From Deefgea tanakiae (GTDB taxonomy: Bacteria > Pseudomonadota > Gammaproteobacteria > Burkholderiales > Chitinibacteraceae), in NCBI RefSeq assembly GCF_019665765.1, contig NZ_CP081150.1:434001-498000 (forward strand): 64,000 nucleotides of DNA, written 5' to 3'. Position 1 is the first letter of the stretch. Each line of letters starts with the position of its first letter. This document shows, piece after piece, positions 46,662 through 56,332 of this stretch. The position numbers were made by a program, and so were the translations under genes. The notes beneath the pieces were generated by a model, which was not told the DNA's origin, did not search any database, and saw only the letters and a program-made list of their open reading frames with translations.

Positions 46662-49600
46662 TTATGGCAAAGATTTGCTAGATATACCTTTGCTACTTAG
46701 TCGCTCCAGAGTTAAAAATAGTACGGGCGTGATGTACAGAGTGATCAATTGCGAAAAAATTAGCCCACCCACAATCGACACACCAAGGGGTTGCCGTAGT
46801 TCTGCCCCTGCACCTAAGCCCAAGGCCAGTGGCAATGCCCCCATCAGCGCTGCTAAGGTGGTCATCATAATCGGTCTAAACCGCTTGGCGCTGGCTTCAC
46901 GTATCGCATCCAAAGCTGGCAAATTTTGATTCCGCTGTGCTTCTAGTGCAAAGTCGATCATCATAATCGCGTTTTTCTTCACAATGCCGACCAGCAGCAA
47001 AATCCCGATCATCGCAATAAAGGTCAGCTCTAGCCCTGTGATTTGTAGTGCAATCAATGCGCCAATTGCCGCTGATGGAATACCCGCCAAAATGGTGATG
47101 GGATGAATCCAGCTCTCATACAGCACGCCGAGCACGACATAAATAACCGCTACCGCAATCAGAATTAGCCATAATTGGCTGGTCTGCGTTTGTTGGTAGA
47201 GCGCGGCATCGCCGGCAAACGCACCGAAAATCGAGCTTGGTAAATTAATCGCGCTTTCTGCCGCTTTGATTTCACGCGCAGCATCTGATAGTGACGCACC
47301 TTCTGCCAAGTTAAACGACAAGGTAATCGCAGGTAGTTGACCTTGGTGATTAATCGAAGTGGTGACCGCGGTGCGTTCAACGCTGGCAAAGCTGCTTAAT
47401 GGTACGAGCATGCCAGAACTGCTGCGGACTTTTAACTGGCTGAGCGCATTTTCATCACTGCGAGCGCTGTCTTTGAGCTGCATCAGCACTGAATAGCTGT
47501 CTTGCGGCGCGTAAATGGTGGCAACTTCACGCTCGCCATAAGCGGCATACAGCGTTTCGCGTAGATTTTGCATATTGATGCCCAGCTCGCTGGCGCGATC
47601 TCGATCAATATTGATTTTGGCCTGCAGCGTTTTTTGCTCTGAATCCGAAGTGACATCACGGAAAATGGCTTGTCCAGCCAAAGCGGCTTTTAGTTTGTCG
47701 GCCCAAGTTTCCAAGTCATCGGAGTTAACGGCCTGCAAAGTATATTGATAGCTGCTTTTCCCGCTGCGGCCACCAATTTGCAGATTTTGTGTTGGACGAT
47801 AAAACACACTGACACCTGCGATTTTTCCGGTTGTTTTGCGCAGGCTATCGAGTGTTTTGGCCATGTTTTCCCGTTCGCTACGGGGTTTAAGTGTGATAAA
47901 CAAGCGCCCACCGCTACCACTACTGCCTAAGCTGGAGGCCACTGTGGCCACGTTCGGATTCTCAAGCACTGCTTTGGCGGCTTTCTGTTGCAGCACTAAT
48001 AGCGCGGGATAACTAATATCCGGTGCCGCATCCATACTCGCTTGAATTTGCCCGATGTCTTCTTGCGGGAAGAAGCCTTTGGGGGCGTTGATGTAGAGCG
48101 CAGCGGTGGCGGCAAAAGTGGCAAAGGTGAGCAATAGCATCCAGCGCTGATGGCGCAAGGCGATCGCCAAGCTGCGTTGATAGCCATTGAGTAAACGATT
48201 AAAACCAGCCTCAAACCAACGGCTCCAAGCGGCTTGGGTTTCAACCTCTGATTCCGGTTTTAAAAACCGCGAGGCAAAGAGTGGAATCAGCGTGAGTGAA
48301 ACGGCCATCGACACCAAGACGGCCAATGACACGACGACGGCAAATTCATGGAACAGCAATCCAATGGTGCCCGGCATAAAAAAGATCGGGATGAAGACGG
48401 CGATCAATGAAATTGAAATTGAAACTACCGTGAATGCAACCTCGCCAGCGCCCTTAATCGCGGCATCCCACGGTTGCATTCCTTCTTCAATGTGGCGAAC
48501 GATGTTTTCGAGTACCACAATGGCATCGTCAACGACTAAACCAAGGGCAACGGTTAAACCCATGAGAGAAATGTTGTCGAGGCTATACCCAAGCCAGTAC
48601 ATCAATGCAAACGTTGCCAGCATTGAGATAGGGAGCGATACCGAGGGTATCAATGTGGCAGCTGCTCGGCGTAAAAACAGCATGACCGACAGCACGACCA
48701 AGCCCATCGTCAGAATCAGCGTCAGTGTAACGTCGTGAATCGATTCGCGAATCGAGGTTGATCTATCGTTCAGCTTTTTGACTTCAACGGATTCTGGCAT
48801 CTGTGCAATCAATCGTGGCAGCATCGCGTTAATCGCGTCGACAGTCGCCACTGTATTGGCACCAGGTTGGCGCAAAATAGCCAAAATGATCGAGCGTTGA
48901 CCATCAATCCAGCTGCCTGATTTGATGTTTTCCACGCTGTCTTCGACGGTGGCCACATCGCCTAAGCGCACAGGTAAACCATTTCTATTGGCTACGACTA
49001 GGCTGCTAAATTCTGCGGCATTTTTAAGTTGCTCATTGGCTTGCAGCATCAATGTTTGCCGCTCGCCTTCGAGTTGACCGACTGGCGAATTAGCATTGGC
49101 CGTTTTGAGTGCTGCTGCTAGTTCTGGCAGGGATAAATCACGTGCCGCGAGTAAATCTGGGTCGACCGAGACTCGAACTGCAAAACGTTTTTGACCATAA
49201 ATCGTTACCTGCGCCACGCCATCAATCGTTGAAAGCGCGGGACCAATCAGATTATCGGAATAATCATTGAGTTCAGAGAGCGACAAGGACGGCGAATTGA
49301 TGCTGAGCATCAAAATTGGCGCATCCGATGGGTTGACTTTACGATAGCTGGGCGGACTTTTCATGTCCGATGGCAGGCTACGATTTGCCCGGTAAAGCGC
49401 CGCCTGTACGTCGACGGCGGCCGATTCGATATCGCGGCTCGGTGCAAATTCCAGCGTGATATTGGTACTGCCCAATTTGCTGGTTGACGTCATCATCGCC
49501 AAGCCAGGGATGGTCGAAAATTGTTTTTCGAGTGGCGTTGCTACCGCATTGGCCATCGTTTCAGGGGAAGCACCAGTAAGACTGGCTGATACGCTAATCG

Positions 49601-49736
49601 TTGGTGTGTCGTAAGTTGGTAGAGCTGCGATGGGTAGATGAAACCACGCAATCGTGCCAGCGACCATGACGGCAATCCACAGCAAAAGCGTCGCCACGGG
49701 GCGATGAATCGCCCACCAAGAAATACCGTGGCTCAT
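46662..49736 (-). CDS. RND efflux transporter, inner-membrane pump
   Basis: The 1024-residue protein has the standard HAE1-RND layout: helix 1 near residue 12, a large periplasmic porter domain, a helix block with GLVVDDAIVVLENI (proton-relay Asp pair), a second periplasmic loop, and a C-terminal helix block ending with GGLIFSQLITLYITPVLFL. It pumps drugs or other lipophiles using the proton gradient. It resembles MdtB/MdtC-type pumps, which prefer trimeric mixtures, but only one pump gene is present. The start overlaps the adaptor stop (TAATG). No outer-membrane factor gene is adjacent. Confidence 0.93.
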   Translation of the reverse strand: MSHGISWWAIHRPVATLLLWIAVMVAGTIAWFHLPIAALPTYDTPTISVSASLTGASPETMANAVATPLEKQFSTIPGLAMMTSTSKLGSTNITLEFAPSRDIESAAVDVQAALYRANRSLPSDMKSPPSYRKVNPSDAPILMLSINSPSLSLSELNDYSDNLIGPALSTIDGVAQVTIYGQKRFAVRVSVDPDLLAARDLSLPELAAALKTANANSPVGQLEGERQTLMLQANEQLKNAAEFSSLVVANRNGLPVRLGDVATVEDSVENIKSGSWIDGQRSIILAILRQPGANTVATVDAINAMLPRLIAQMPESVEVKKLNDRSTSIRESIHDVTLTLILTMGLVVLSVMLFLRRAAATLIPSVSLPISMLATFALMYWLGYSLDNISLMGLTVALGLVVDDAIVVLENIVRHIEEGMQPWDAAIKGAGEVAFTVVSISISLIAVFIPIFFMPGTIGLLFHEFAVVVSLAVLVSMAVSLTLIPLFASRFLKPESEVETQAAWSRWFEAGFNRLLNGYQRSLAIALRHQRWMLLLTFATFAATAALYINAPKGFFPQEDIGQIQASMDAAPDISYPALLVLQQKAAKAVLENPNVATVASSLGSSGSGGRLFITLKPRSERENMAKTLDSLRKTTGKIAGVSVFYRPTQNLQIGGRSGKSSYQYTLQAVNSDDLETWADKLKAALAGQAIFRDVTSDSEQKTLQAKINIDRDRASELGINMQNLRETLYAAYGEREVATIYAPQDSYSVLMQLKDSARSDENALSQLKVRSSSGMLVPLSSFASVERTAVTTSINHQGQLPAITLSFNLAEGASLSDAAREIKAAESAINLPSSIFGAFAGDAALYQQTQTSQLWLILIAVAVIYVVLGVLYESWIHPITILAGIPSAAIGALIALQITGLELTFIAMIGILLLVGIVKKNAIMMIDFALEAQRNQNLPALDAIREASAKRFRPIMMTTLAALMGALPLALGLGAGAELRQPLGVSIVGGLIFSQLITLYITPVLFLTLERLSSKGISSKSLP

Positions 49737-50869
49737 TATTTCGATCCTTGCACTGCGCTTGATTTGACGCTCGCTGGGCGGCTTGCTTCAACGACCTTGC
49801 CACCTGGGCGTAGGTTTTGCCCGCCTTCTTTGACGATGCGAGTGCCTTCAGCGACGCCTTCAATCAAGGCCAAATCGTTCTGGCTCCGAACTAAAGTAAT
49901 GGCTTGGACTTTCACTTGCTGATTGGTGTCAATGACATACACAAAGCGCTGTTCAGGGCCGGTTTGCACTGCTTGGAGTGGCACAACTAAACCCGTTTGC
50001 TCGGCCAGCTTAATCGTCACGCTGCTACTGAGCCCAGGCCACAGTTGTTGATCTTGATTGGCAAATTTCGCCTTGGCCAGTAGCGTGCCACTGGCTTTGT
50101 CGACGGTATTGTCGAGAAACAATAATTCACCCGTGCGCTGTTCGCCGTTGGGGAGTTGACTCTTTACTTTGACTGGGCCGCGGCTTTGCGCAGCGAGTAC
50201 GGCGGGTAAGTCACTTTGATTGATATTAAAGCTGATTTGAATCGGATCGGTTTGACTGATGGTGACCAGTGGCGTGCTTGAATTGGCTTGCGCTAAGCTG
50301 CCTCGTTTTAAGCTCACAGCGCCAGTACGTCCCGTAATTGGGGCTTTGATTTGGGTGTAGGCGAGTTCAACGGCATTGACACTTTCATCGGCTTTAGCTG
50401 CCGCTACTTGTGCTTGCAAACTACCCATTTTAGCGCGTGCGGTGTCAACTGCCGATGGCGATACAAACCCCGCTTCGGCGAGTTCTTCGGTGCGTTTCAG
50501 ATTGCGAACCGCCTCGGCGTATTCAGCTTTACTTTTTTCGGTGAGTGCGAGGCTACGGCTGGTTTGGCTTTTAGCTTTGTCTGCATCCAGCGTAAATAGC
50601 AACTGGCCTGCAGTGACTTGATCGCCTTCTTTAAAATGAATTTGCGCAATTTGCGCTGTAATTTGGGGGCGCACTTCGACTATTTGTAGCGCTTCGGCAT
50701 GCCCAACTGCATTGATTTCATGGGGGAGGGCGCCGACTTTGACTTGGGTGCTGATGATATTGCTAGGGCGTTTTTCGGCGCTTGGCTTTTTATTCTCAGT
50801 GCTTTTGCTGCAAGCCACCAAACTCATTAAGCAAACGCAACTGATACTGGCTAGGGATAATCGATTCAT
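49736..50869 (-). CDS. RND efflux periplasmic adaptor (membrane fusion protein)
   Basis: The 377-residue lipoprotein has a lipobox LVAC with Cys20. HlyD/MFP features are the lipoyl half-motifs VEVRPQITAQI and the paired ITGRTGAVSLKRG, a coiled-coil hairpin (about 95-160, LALTEKSKAEYAEAVRNLKRTEELAE), and beta-barrel segments with VVPLQAVQTG. It bridges the RND pump and an outer-membrane channel encoded elsewhere. It lies immediately upstream of the pump gene and overlaps it, so the pair is co-expressed. No regulator gene is adjacent. Confidence 0.92.
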   Translation of the reverse strand: MNRLSLASISCVCLMSLVACSKSTENKKPSAEKRPSNIISTQVKVGALPHEINAVGHAEALQIVEVRPQITAQIAQIHFKEGDQVTAGQLLFTLDADKAKSQTSRSLALTEKSKAEYAEAVRNLKRTEELAEAGFVSPSAVDTARAKMGSLQAQVAAAKADESVNAVELAYTQIKAPITGRTGAVSLKRGSLAQANSSTPLVTISQTDPIQISFNINQSDLPAVLAAQSRGPVKVKSQLPNGEQRTGELLFLDNTVDKASGTLLAKAKFANQDQQLWPGLSSSVTIKLAEQTGLVVPLQAVQTGPEQRFVYVIDTNQQVKVQAITLVRSQNDLALIEGVAEGTRIVKEGGQNLRPGGKVVEASRPASVKSSAVQGSK

Positions 50870-50950
50870 TTGGACTCTATTAAATACATTCTAAAGTGGT
50901 GATGCAGTGTCAGTTGCAAAAGATGCGGACCCCTAAGAGGCAAACGTATC

Positions 50951-52279
50951 TCAAGCCTTATCGTTTGGCGCAACTTGGTATTTTAGTTTGCAGTGGTAAC
51001 GCAGCATAATGCTGGCCATACACACGATGACCAAAACGCCAAAGCCAATAATGATGGCCTGCATTGGCGGGATACCGTGTGCCGCATACTGAACTATCAA
51101 TAATGCACTGCTATTTTCGGGTAATTGGGTACTCAAGTATTTAACCATTAAAGCATGAATGCCCACCATGGCTAAAATGCCTAAATTCTCGTTGAAGTTT
51201 TGAACCGCAATCGAATGCCCTGCACCCATCAATTGATGGCCACGGTGTTGCAAAATGGCATTGAGTGGCACAACAAAAAAACCTGACAAAGCCCCAATTA
51301 ACAACATCAATAACGCAGCGACAGAGATTTGGTTGACCCACAACATGCAAATAACCAGCACCCCCATGCCTATGCCTGCGGGCATCACTGAAAATGCACG
51401 GTTTAAGGGTACCCAACGTCCAGCCGCGACAGCGCCAATCGCGATCCCTATGGCGACAATTGCAATCAATCTTGTAGCGGTTTCTAAGTCAATCGCCAGC
51501 CATAAAATCGCCCAATTTAACACCACCAGCCGCATTGTCGCGCCAGCCCCCCAAAAGAGCGTGGTAATCGCCAGTGAGGCTTGGCCTTGCGGGTCGCGCC
51601 AAAGGCGTTTTAGGCACCACGCAAATTCTTTGGCTTGATGTACAGGGCTGATATGAAAAGGCTTCAGACGGGTTTTGAGTTTAGGTATTTTGCTATTGAT
51701 GATGGCGGCAATGATGTAGAGCAGTGTAATGATGACAATTGCAAATTGGGTGCTGCTCAGATCTTGCGTAAGAGTATTTGCTTCCAGCCATTTTTTAATC
51801 GAGGCTCCGGAGAGATACCCGCCAATAATAGTGCCAAGGATAATTGCAAAGACGGTTGCACCTTCGAGCCAGCCATTGGCCTCAACGAGTTTTTCGTGGG
51901 GGAGATATTCGGTGACAATTCCGTATTTGGCTGGCGAATAGGCGGCCGCGCCAAAACCTACAATCGCATACGCGAGTATCGGCGGCAGGCCAAACAGCAT
52001 GCCAAGGCAGCCGATGAGTTTGATGCCATTGCACAACATCATCGCTTGCCCTTTATGCATTGAATCGGCAAACGACCCTGCGTAGGGCGCAATCACAACA
52101 TAAGACACGGTGAAGCACCATAGCAACATGGACAAATGCCATTCAGGTGCATGACGCTCTTTGAGAAGGGCTAAAGCAGCGAAAAACAAGGCGTTGTCGG
52201 CGAGCGCCGAAAAGAATTGCGCCCCTAAAATTTTAAAAAAACCACGATCCATCACGCCAGCCTTTGGGTCATATTTCAT
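50951..52279 (-). CDS. lplT: lysophospholipid transporter LplT
   Basis: The 442-residue MFS protein has about 12 helices and opens with AQFFSALADNALFFAALALLKERHAPEW, the LplT signature, followed by YAGSFADSMHKGQAMMLCNGIKLIGC. LplT flips lysophosphatidylethanolamine inward for reacylation by Aas. No aas gene is adjacent. An internal ATG at 52252 gives MDRGFFKILGAQFF and may be the true start, since AAAGG lies upstream of it. Its start region overlaps the open frame of the divergent DedA gene, whose real start is downstream. Confidence 0.88.
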   Translation of the reverse strand: MKYDPKAGVMDRGFFKILGAQFFSALADNALFFAALALLKERHAPEWHLSMLLWCFTVSYVVIAPYAGSFADSMHKGQAMMLCNGIKLIGCLGMLFGLPPILAYAIVGFGAAAYSPAKYGIVTEYLPHEKLVEANGWLEGATVFAIILGTIIGGYLSGASIKKWLEANTLTQDLSSTQFAIVIITLLYIIAAIINSKIPKLKTRLKPFHISPVHQAKEFAWCLKRLWRDPQGQASLAITTLFWGAGATMRLVVLNWAILWLAIDLETATRLIAIVAIGIAIGAVAAGRWVPLNRAFSVMPAGIGMGVLVICMLWVNQISVAALLMLLIGALSGFFVVPLNAILQHRGHQLMGAGHSIAVQNFNENLGILAMVGIHALMVKYLSTQLPENSSALLIVQYAAHGIPPMQAIIIGFGVLVIVCMASIMLRYHCKLKYQVAPNDKA

Positions 52280-52404
52280 TTATTTGGAATTTATATCACC
52301 AAAATATGACAAAACTACATGGCTTTGCGTGTTTGCTGCACATAAGCAAAATGTTTTGCGTGGTATTATCCTCGCGTCAAAATTCAAAAGCCTTGAGTGC
52401 TGCA

Positions 52405-53016
52405 ATGGATATTCTGGATTTTCTGATTTCGATATTTACTGATTACGGCTACGCCGCCGTATTTTTCGTGCTATTGATTTGTGGTTTTGGCGTGCCGATT
52501 CCCGAAGACATTACGCTGGTTGCCGGTGGTGTAATTTCCGGTTTGGGTTACGCGCATGTGCATACGATGGTGTTGGTCGGTATGTTGGGCGTCTTGATTG
52601 GTGACAGTTGTATGTTTTTGGCGGGTCGCTACTACGGCCCGCGACTACTCGAACACCGTTATTTTGCCCGTATGATGACGCCAGAACGTTATGTTGCAGT
52701 ACAGGATAAATTTGAGCGCTATGGCAACCGTGTTTTGTTTGTCGCGCGCTTCTTACCCGGTTTACGCGCGCCTATTTATATGAGTGCTGGCATGTCTCGC
52801 CGCGTGACATATGGTCGATTTTTACTGCTGGATGGCTTGGCCGCGTTGATTAGCGTACCTGTCTGGATTTATTTGGGATATTACGGCGCTGAAAATCATG
52901 AATGGATGATTAAATGGTTGGCGCGCGGCCAAACCACCATTTTTGTATTGGTTGGTATTGTATTACTGTGTGTTGGCGTTTGGTATTTCCGTCATTGTCG
53001 TAAACCAAAACAATAG
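52405..53016 (+). CDS. DedA family membrane protein
   Basis: ATG 52405 gives 203 residues. The family signature is ICGFGVPIPEDITLVAGGVISGLG, with the conserved acidic and proline residues, and FVARFLPGLRAPIYMSAGMSRRVTYGRFLLLDGLAAL later. DedA proteins act in lipid scrambling, polyprenyl-phosphate recycling and envelope homeostasis. About five membrane segments are seen. It is divergent from lplT, another lipid transporter, and precedes alr by 24 bases, so it may share a transcript with that wall-synthesis gene. Confidence 0.9.
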   Translation: MDILDFLISIFTDYGYAAVFFVLLICGFGVPIPEDITLVAGGVISGLGYAHVHTMVLVGMLGVLIGDSCMFLAGRYYGPRLLEHRYFARMMTPERYVAVQDKFERYGNRVLFVARFLPGLRAPIYMSAGMSRRVTYGRFLLLDGLAALISVPVWIYLGYYGAENHEWMIKWLARGQTTIFVLVGIVLLCVGVWYFRHCRKPKQ

Positions 53017-53040
53017 TTAAATAACAAACAGAATTGAGCA

Positions 53041-54111
53041 ATGTCTCGTCCGATTGAAGCTTTATTTAATGCCGCTGCATTAGCGCATAATTATCAATTA
53101 ATTCAGCAGTTAGCGCCGAATGCGCGTGCTTTTGCCGTGGTGAAGGCCAATGGCTATGGCCATGGTTTGAAGCGCGTTGTGTCCGCTTTGCCTGCTGCGG
53201 ATGGTTTTGCGATTCTTGAGTTAGATGCCGCAATTCAATTGCGCGCTGGTGGTGTTAATCAGCCGATTTTGTTACTTGAAGGTGTGTTTGACGCCGCAGA
53301 ACTGATCGAATGTGCCTTGTATGACTTGAGCATTGCTGTTCATTCTGCGGAACATATCGCATGGCTAGAGCAAGCGACACTATCTCGTCCTCTGCATGTT
53401 TTTCTCAAACTCAATACGGGCATGAACCGCTTAGGTTTTCCTGCAGAAACGGCCAAGACTTGGGCTGAACGATTGCGATTTTGCAAGAATGTGGCTGATG
53501 TGACATTGATGACGCATTTTGCAACGGCAGATGAACCCGCTATTGGCATCACTGACCAGTGGGGGCGCTTTTGTGAGGCGACTCTGGACTTAAATTTACC
53601 GATTTCCACGGCGAATTCAGCCACTATTTTTGCCTATCCTGAAGCGCATGGTGCCTGGGTTCGACCCGGTGTTGCACTTTATGGCTCTTCACCCTTTGCA
53701 GATCGATCCGCCGATTGTCTTGGATTACGCCCAGTAATGACATTACACTCTGAGGTGATTGGCGTTCAAGAGCTAGTTGCTGGCGATACGGTCGGTTATG
53801 GTGCGACTTTTGTCGCCGCGCACACGATGCGAATTGGTGTAGTGGCGTGTGGTTATGCCGATGGTTATCCTAGGCATGCGCCTACTGGTACTCCGGTTGT
53901 TCTCAATGGGCAACGCAGCCGAGTATTGGGGCGCGTGTCGATGGATATGCTCTGCATTGATTTGACGGACTTTCCTGATGCCGGATTGGGGAGCCCTGTT
54001 GAATTATGGGGTGAGCAATTATCGATTGATGAAGTTGCGGCGGCAGCGGGCACCATTAGTTATGAATTGATGTGTGCGTTGACGGCTAGGGTGCCAGTCC
54101 GAGTCGTGTAA
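53041..54111 (+). CDS. alr: alanine racemase
   Basis: The 356-residue PLP enzyme has AVVKANGYGHG with Lys35 as the PLP lysine. KLNTGMNRLGF, RPGVALYGSSPF and GRVSMDMLCIDLTD follow. CGYADGYPRHAP holds the catalytic Tyr (about residue 272). It interconverts L- and D-alanine for peptidoglycan. The length is typical. The gene lies 24 bases downstream of the DedA gene. No clear terminator was found in the 212-base gap before lysC. Confidence 0.95.
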   Translation: MSRPIEALFNAAALAHNYQLIQQLAPNARAFAVVKANGYGHGLKRVVSALPAADGFAILELDAAIQLRAGGVNQPILLLEGVFDAAELIECALYDLSIAVHSAEHIAWLEQATLSRPLHVFLKLNTGMNRLGFPAETAKTWAERLRFCKNVADVTLMTHFATADEPAIGITDQWGRFCEATLDLNLPISTANSATIFAYPEAHGAWVRPGVALYGSSPFADRSADCLGLRPVMTLHSEVIGVQELVAGDTVGYGATFVAAHTMRIGVVACGYADGYPRHAPTGTPVVLNGQRSRVLGRVSMDMLCIDLTDFPDAGLGSPVELWGEQLSIDEVAAAAGTISYELMCALTARVPVRVV

Positions 54112-54323
54112 ATTGAGGCATTCCTGAGCGATGCATTCTTCAAATCGCGAATTTTAAATTGAGTTGTTTTGCTCAATTAACTTGTTGTATTTCACTATCA
54201 ATTCAAAGTTCCACCGTATTAAAAATAAAATCTTCATAAATCAATTCAAATGGCACTCCCCAAGTGGGAGGGCTTCCTTTACAATAAGTCCGTTTATTTT
54301 AATCCCGCCCTGCAGGTTGAATC

Positions 54324-55550
54324 ATGGCATTGATCGTCCAGAAATACGGTGGCACATCGGTGGGTAGCACCGACCGAATTAAAAATGTGGCTCGCCGCGT
54401 CGCCAAACATAAAGCGCAAGGACATGACCTCGTGGTTGTGTTGTCTGCTATGTCGGGTGAAACCAATCGTTTGATTGGCCTCGCTAAAGAAATTCAAGCT
54501 AATCCAGATCCCCGTGAGTTGGACGTTATCGTCTCCACGGGCGAGCAAGTCACGATTGGCTTGTTGGTGATGGCGCTGAAAGAACTCGGTATTGAAGCCG
54601 TATCTTATACGGGCGGTCAAGTCAAAATTCTGACCGATAGTTCGCACACTAAGGCACGTATTCAACACATCGATGACGCCAATATGCGCGCCGATTTGAA
54701 TGCAGGCAAGGTGGTGGTTGTGGCTGGTTTCCAAGGTGTTGATGCCAATGGCAATATCACGACCTTGGGTCGCGGCGGCTCAGACACTTCTGGTGTTGCG
54801 TTGGCCGCCGCTTTAAAAGCGGATGAATGCCAAATCTACACCGATGTGGATGGTGTTTATACGACCGACCCGCGTGTTGTGCCAGAAGCTAAGAAATTAA
54901 AAACAATTACCTTCGAAGAAATGCTGGAAATGGCCAGCTTGGGCTCGAAAATTTTGCAAATTCGCTCAGTTGAGTTTGCAGGTAAATACAATGTGAAATT
55001 ACGCGTGTTGTCGTCCTTCCAAGAAGAAGGCGAGGGCACCTTGATTACTTTTGAGGAAGACTCTACCGTGGAAAAACCCGTCATCTCCGGCATCGCATTT
55101 AATCGCGACGAAGCCCGTGTTAATGTGATTGGTGTACCTGATAAGCCAGGTATCGCTTACCAAATCCTCGGCCCAATTGCGGATGCCAATATCGACGTGG
55201 ATATGATTATCCAAAACGTCGGCCAAGACGGCACGACGGATTTTTCATTCACAGTACCCAAAGGCGAATTGGCCCGGACTGTGAAGGTATTGGAAGGCGT
55301 ACAAGCTCAAATCGGCGGCAAGTCGGTTTCTGGCGACGACAAGATCTGCAAAGTATCCATCGTTGGCGTGGGCATGCGCTCGCACGTGGGCGTGGCATCA
55401 ACGATGTTCCGCACATTGGCCGAAGAAGGCATCAATATCCAAATGATTTCAACGTCTGAAATCAAGATTTCAGTGGTGCTGGATGAGAAGTACTTGGAGT
55501 TGGCTGTACGTGTGTTGCATAAAGCATTCGGCCTTGACCGCGTTGCCTAA
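54324..55550 (+). CDS. lysC: aspartate kinase
   Basis: The 408-residue enzyme starts MALIVQKYGGTSVGSTDRIKN, with the kinase signature KYGGTSVG at residues 7-14. GGSDTSGVALAAALKADECQIYTDVDGVYTTDPR follows. The C-terminal third holds two ACT domains (about 265-405) with VPDKPGIAYQILGPIADANIDVDMIIQN and VGVGMRSHVGVASTMFRTLAEEGINIQMIST. It phosphorylates aspartate for Lys, Thr and Met synthesis and is likely feedback-inhibited. It lacks a fused homoserine dehydrogenase, consistent with the separate hom gene here. tRNA genes follow. Confidence 0.96.
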   Translation: MALIVQKYGGTSVGSTDRIKNVARRVAKHKAQGHDLVVVLSAMSGETNRLIGLAKEIQANPDPRELDVIVSTGEQVTIGLLVMALKELGIEAVSYTGGQVKILTDSSHTKARIQHIDDANMRADLNAGKVVVVAGFQGVDANGNITTLGRGGSDTSGVALAAALKADECQIYTDVDGVYTTDPRVVPEAKKLKTITFEEMLEMASLGSKILQIRSVEFAGKYNVKLRVLSSFQEEGEGTLITFEEDSTVEKPVISGIAFNRDEARVNVIGVPDKPGIAYQILGPIADANIDVDMIIQNVGQDGTTDFSFTVPKGELARTVKVLEGVQAQIGGKSVSGDDKICKVSIVGVGMRSHVGVASTMFRTLAEEGINIQMISTSEIKISVVLDEKYLELAVRVLHKAFGLDRVA

Positions 55551-55603
55551 ATAAATCAGTAGTTTTAAATCAACAGCTTGTCAGATTAATTACAGATAAG
55601 GTG

Positions 55604-55632
55604 TTGACGGAGGCCGATAGTGTGTATATTAT
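55604..55632 (+). promoter_or_regulatory. sigma-70 promoter of the tRNA operon
   Basis: TTGACG (55604-55609) and TATTAT (55627-55632) are separated by 17 bases. The first tRNA begins 15 bases after the -10 hexamer, a typical short leader for a tRNA operon. Confidence 0.8.
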
Positions 55633-55647
55633 TCGGTCTCCCTGAAC

Positions 55648-55739
55648 GGAGACGTGGATGAGTGGCTGAAATCACCGCCCTGCTAAGGCGACATACGGAG
55701 TAATCTGTATCAAGGGTTCGAATCCCTTCGTCTCCGCCA
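55648..55739 (+). tRNA. tRNA-Ser (GCT anticodon)
   Basis: The acceptor stem GGAGACG pairs with CGTCTCC, a long variable arm is present, the anticodon loop CTGCTAA reads AGC/AGT serine codons, and CCA is encoded at 55737-55739. First tRNA of a five-gene operon. Confidence 0.95.
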
Positions 55740-55759
55740 GGAACTTTAATTTGTAAGAT

Positions 55760-55836
55760 GCGCCCGTAGCTCAGTTGGATAGAGTATCTGGCTACGAACC
55801 AGAGGGTCGGGCGTTCGAATCGCTCCGGGCGCACCA
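55760..55836 (+). tRNA. tRNA-Arg (ACG anticodon), copy 1
   Basis: The acceptor GCGCCCG pairs with CGGGCGC, the anticodon loop CTACGAA carries ACG (read as ICG for CGN arginine codons), the T-loop is TTCGAAT, and CCA is encoded. Sequence-identical to the copy at 55975-56051. Confidence 0.95.
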
Positions 55837-55860
55837 TACAAATCATCGCGTACTACCAAA

Positions 55861-55936
55861 GTCTCCATCGTCTAGAGGCCTAGGACACTGCCCTTTCACG
55901 GCGGCGACCGGGGTTCGAATCCCCGTGGAGACGCCA
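55861..55936 (+). tRNA. tRNA-Glu (TTC anticodon), copy 1
   Basis: The acceptor GTCTCCA pairs with TGGAGAC, the anticodon loop is CTTTCAC with TTC, the T-loop is TTCGAAT, and CCA is encoded. It differs from copy 2 in the acceptor and D-arm. Confidence 0.95.
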
Positions 55937-55974
55937 GCTGTCGAGTTGGTCAGTTTTAAAGTTTGAAATACAGT

Positions 55975-56051
55975 GCGCCCGTAGCTCAGTTGGATAGAGT
56001 ATCTGGCTACGAACCAGAGGGTCGGGCGTTCGAATCGCTCCGGGCGCACCA
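55975..56051 (+). tRNA. tRNA-Arg (ACG anticodon), copy 2
   Basis: Identical in the mature sequence to the copy at 55760-55836, including the CCA end. It indicates duplication or conversion of an Arg-Glu tRNA pair. Confidence 0.95.
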
Positions 56052-56078
56052 ATTTCATACTGTAGTTTGTATTACATA

Positions 56079-56153
56079 GTCCCTATAGTTTAGCGGTTAG
56101 AACACTGCCCTTTCACGGCGGCGGCCGGGGTTCGATTCCCCGTGGGGACGCCA
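56079..56153 (+). tRNA. tRNA-Glu (TTC anticodon), copy 2
   Basis: The acceptor GTCCCTA pairs with TGGGGAC through one G-T pair. The anticodon TTC is in loop CTTTCAC and CCA is encoded. Several substitutions separate it from copy 1 in the acceptor stem and D-arm. Confidence 0.93.
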
Positions 56154-56166
56154 ACAACGAATAGAT

Positions 56167-56197
56167 AACGACTTTCGCGCAAGCTAAGTCGTTTTTT
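56167..56197 (+). terminator. rho-independent terminator of the tRNA operon
   Basis: AACGACTT pairs with AAGTCGTT around an 11-base loop, followed by a run of T. It lies 14 bases past the last tRNA. Confidence 0.88.
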
Positions 56198-56332
56198 ATT
56201 GCCTGTCAAAAATACATCCATTCCCTCCTATTTGTGCTGTCGTTGGTGAATCACATCACCCGCGCAAGACTGCCTGCGCGCTGAAAATTCAGGTACATTA
56301 TCGTCTCAAATTAAATAAAAAAGGATGAGGCG

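Noticed and set aside
54112-54323. A possible lysine riboswitch before lysC
   Set aside because: No conserved lysine-riboswitch elements were recognised in the AT-rich 212-base gap, and that riboswitch is not typical of betaproteobacteria.
55586-56058. Two - strand open frames over the tRNA operon with peptides such as PERFERPTLWF
   Set aside because: They are translations of the antisense of tRNA genes, a well-known artefact. Real tRNA folds, CCA ends and a promoter explain the DNA.
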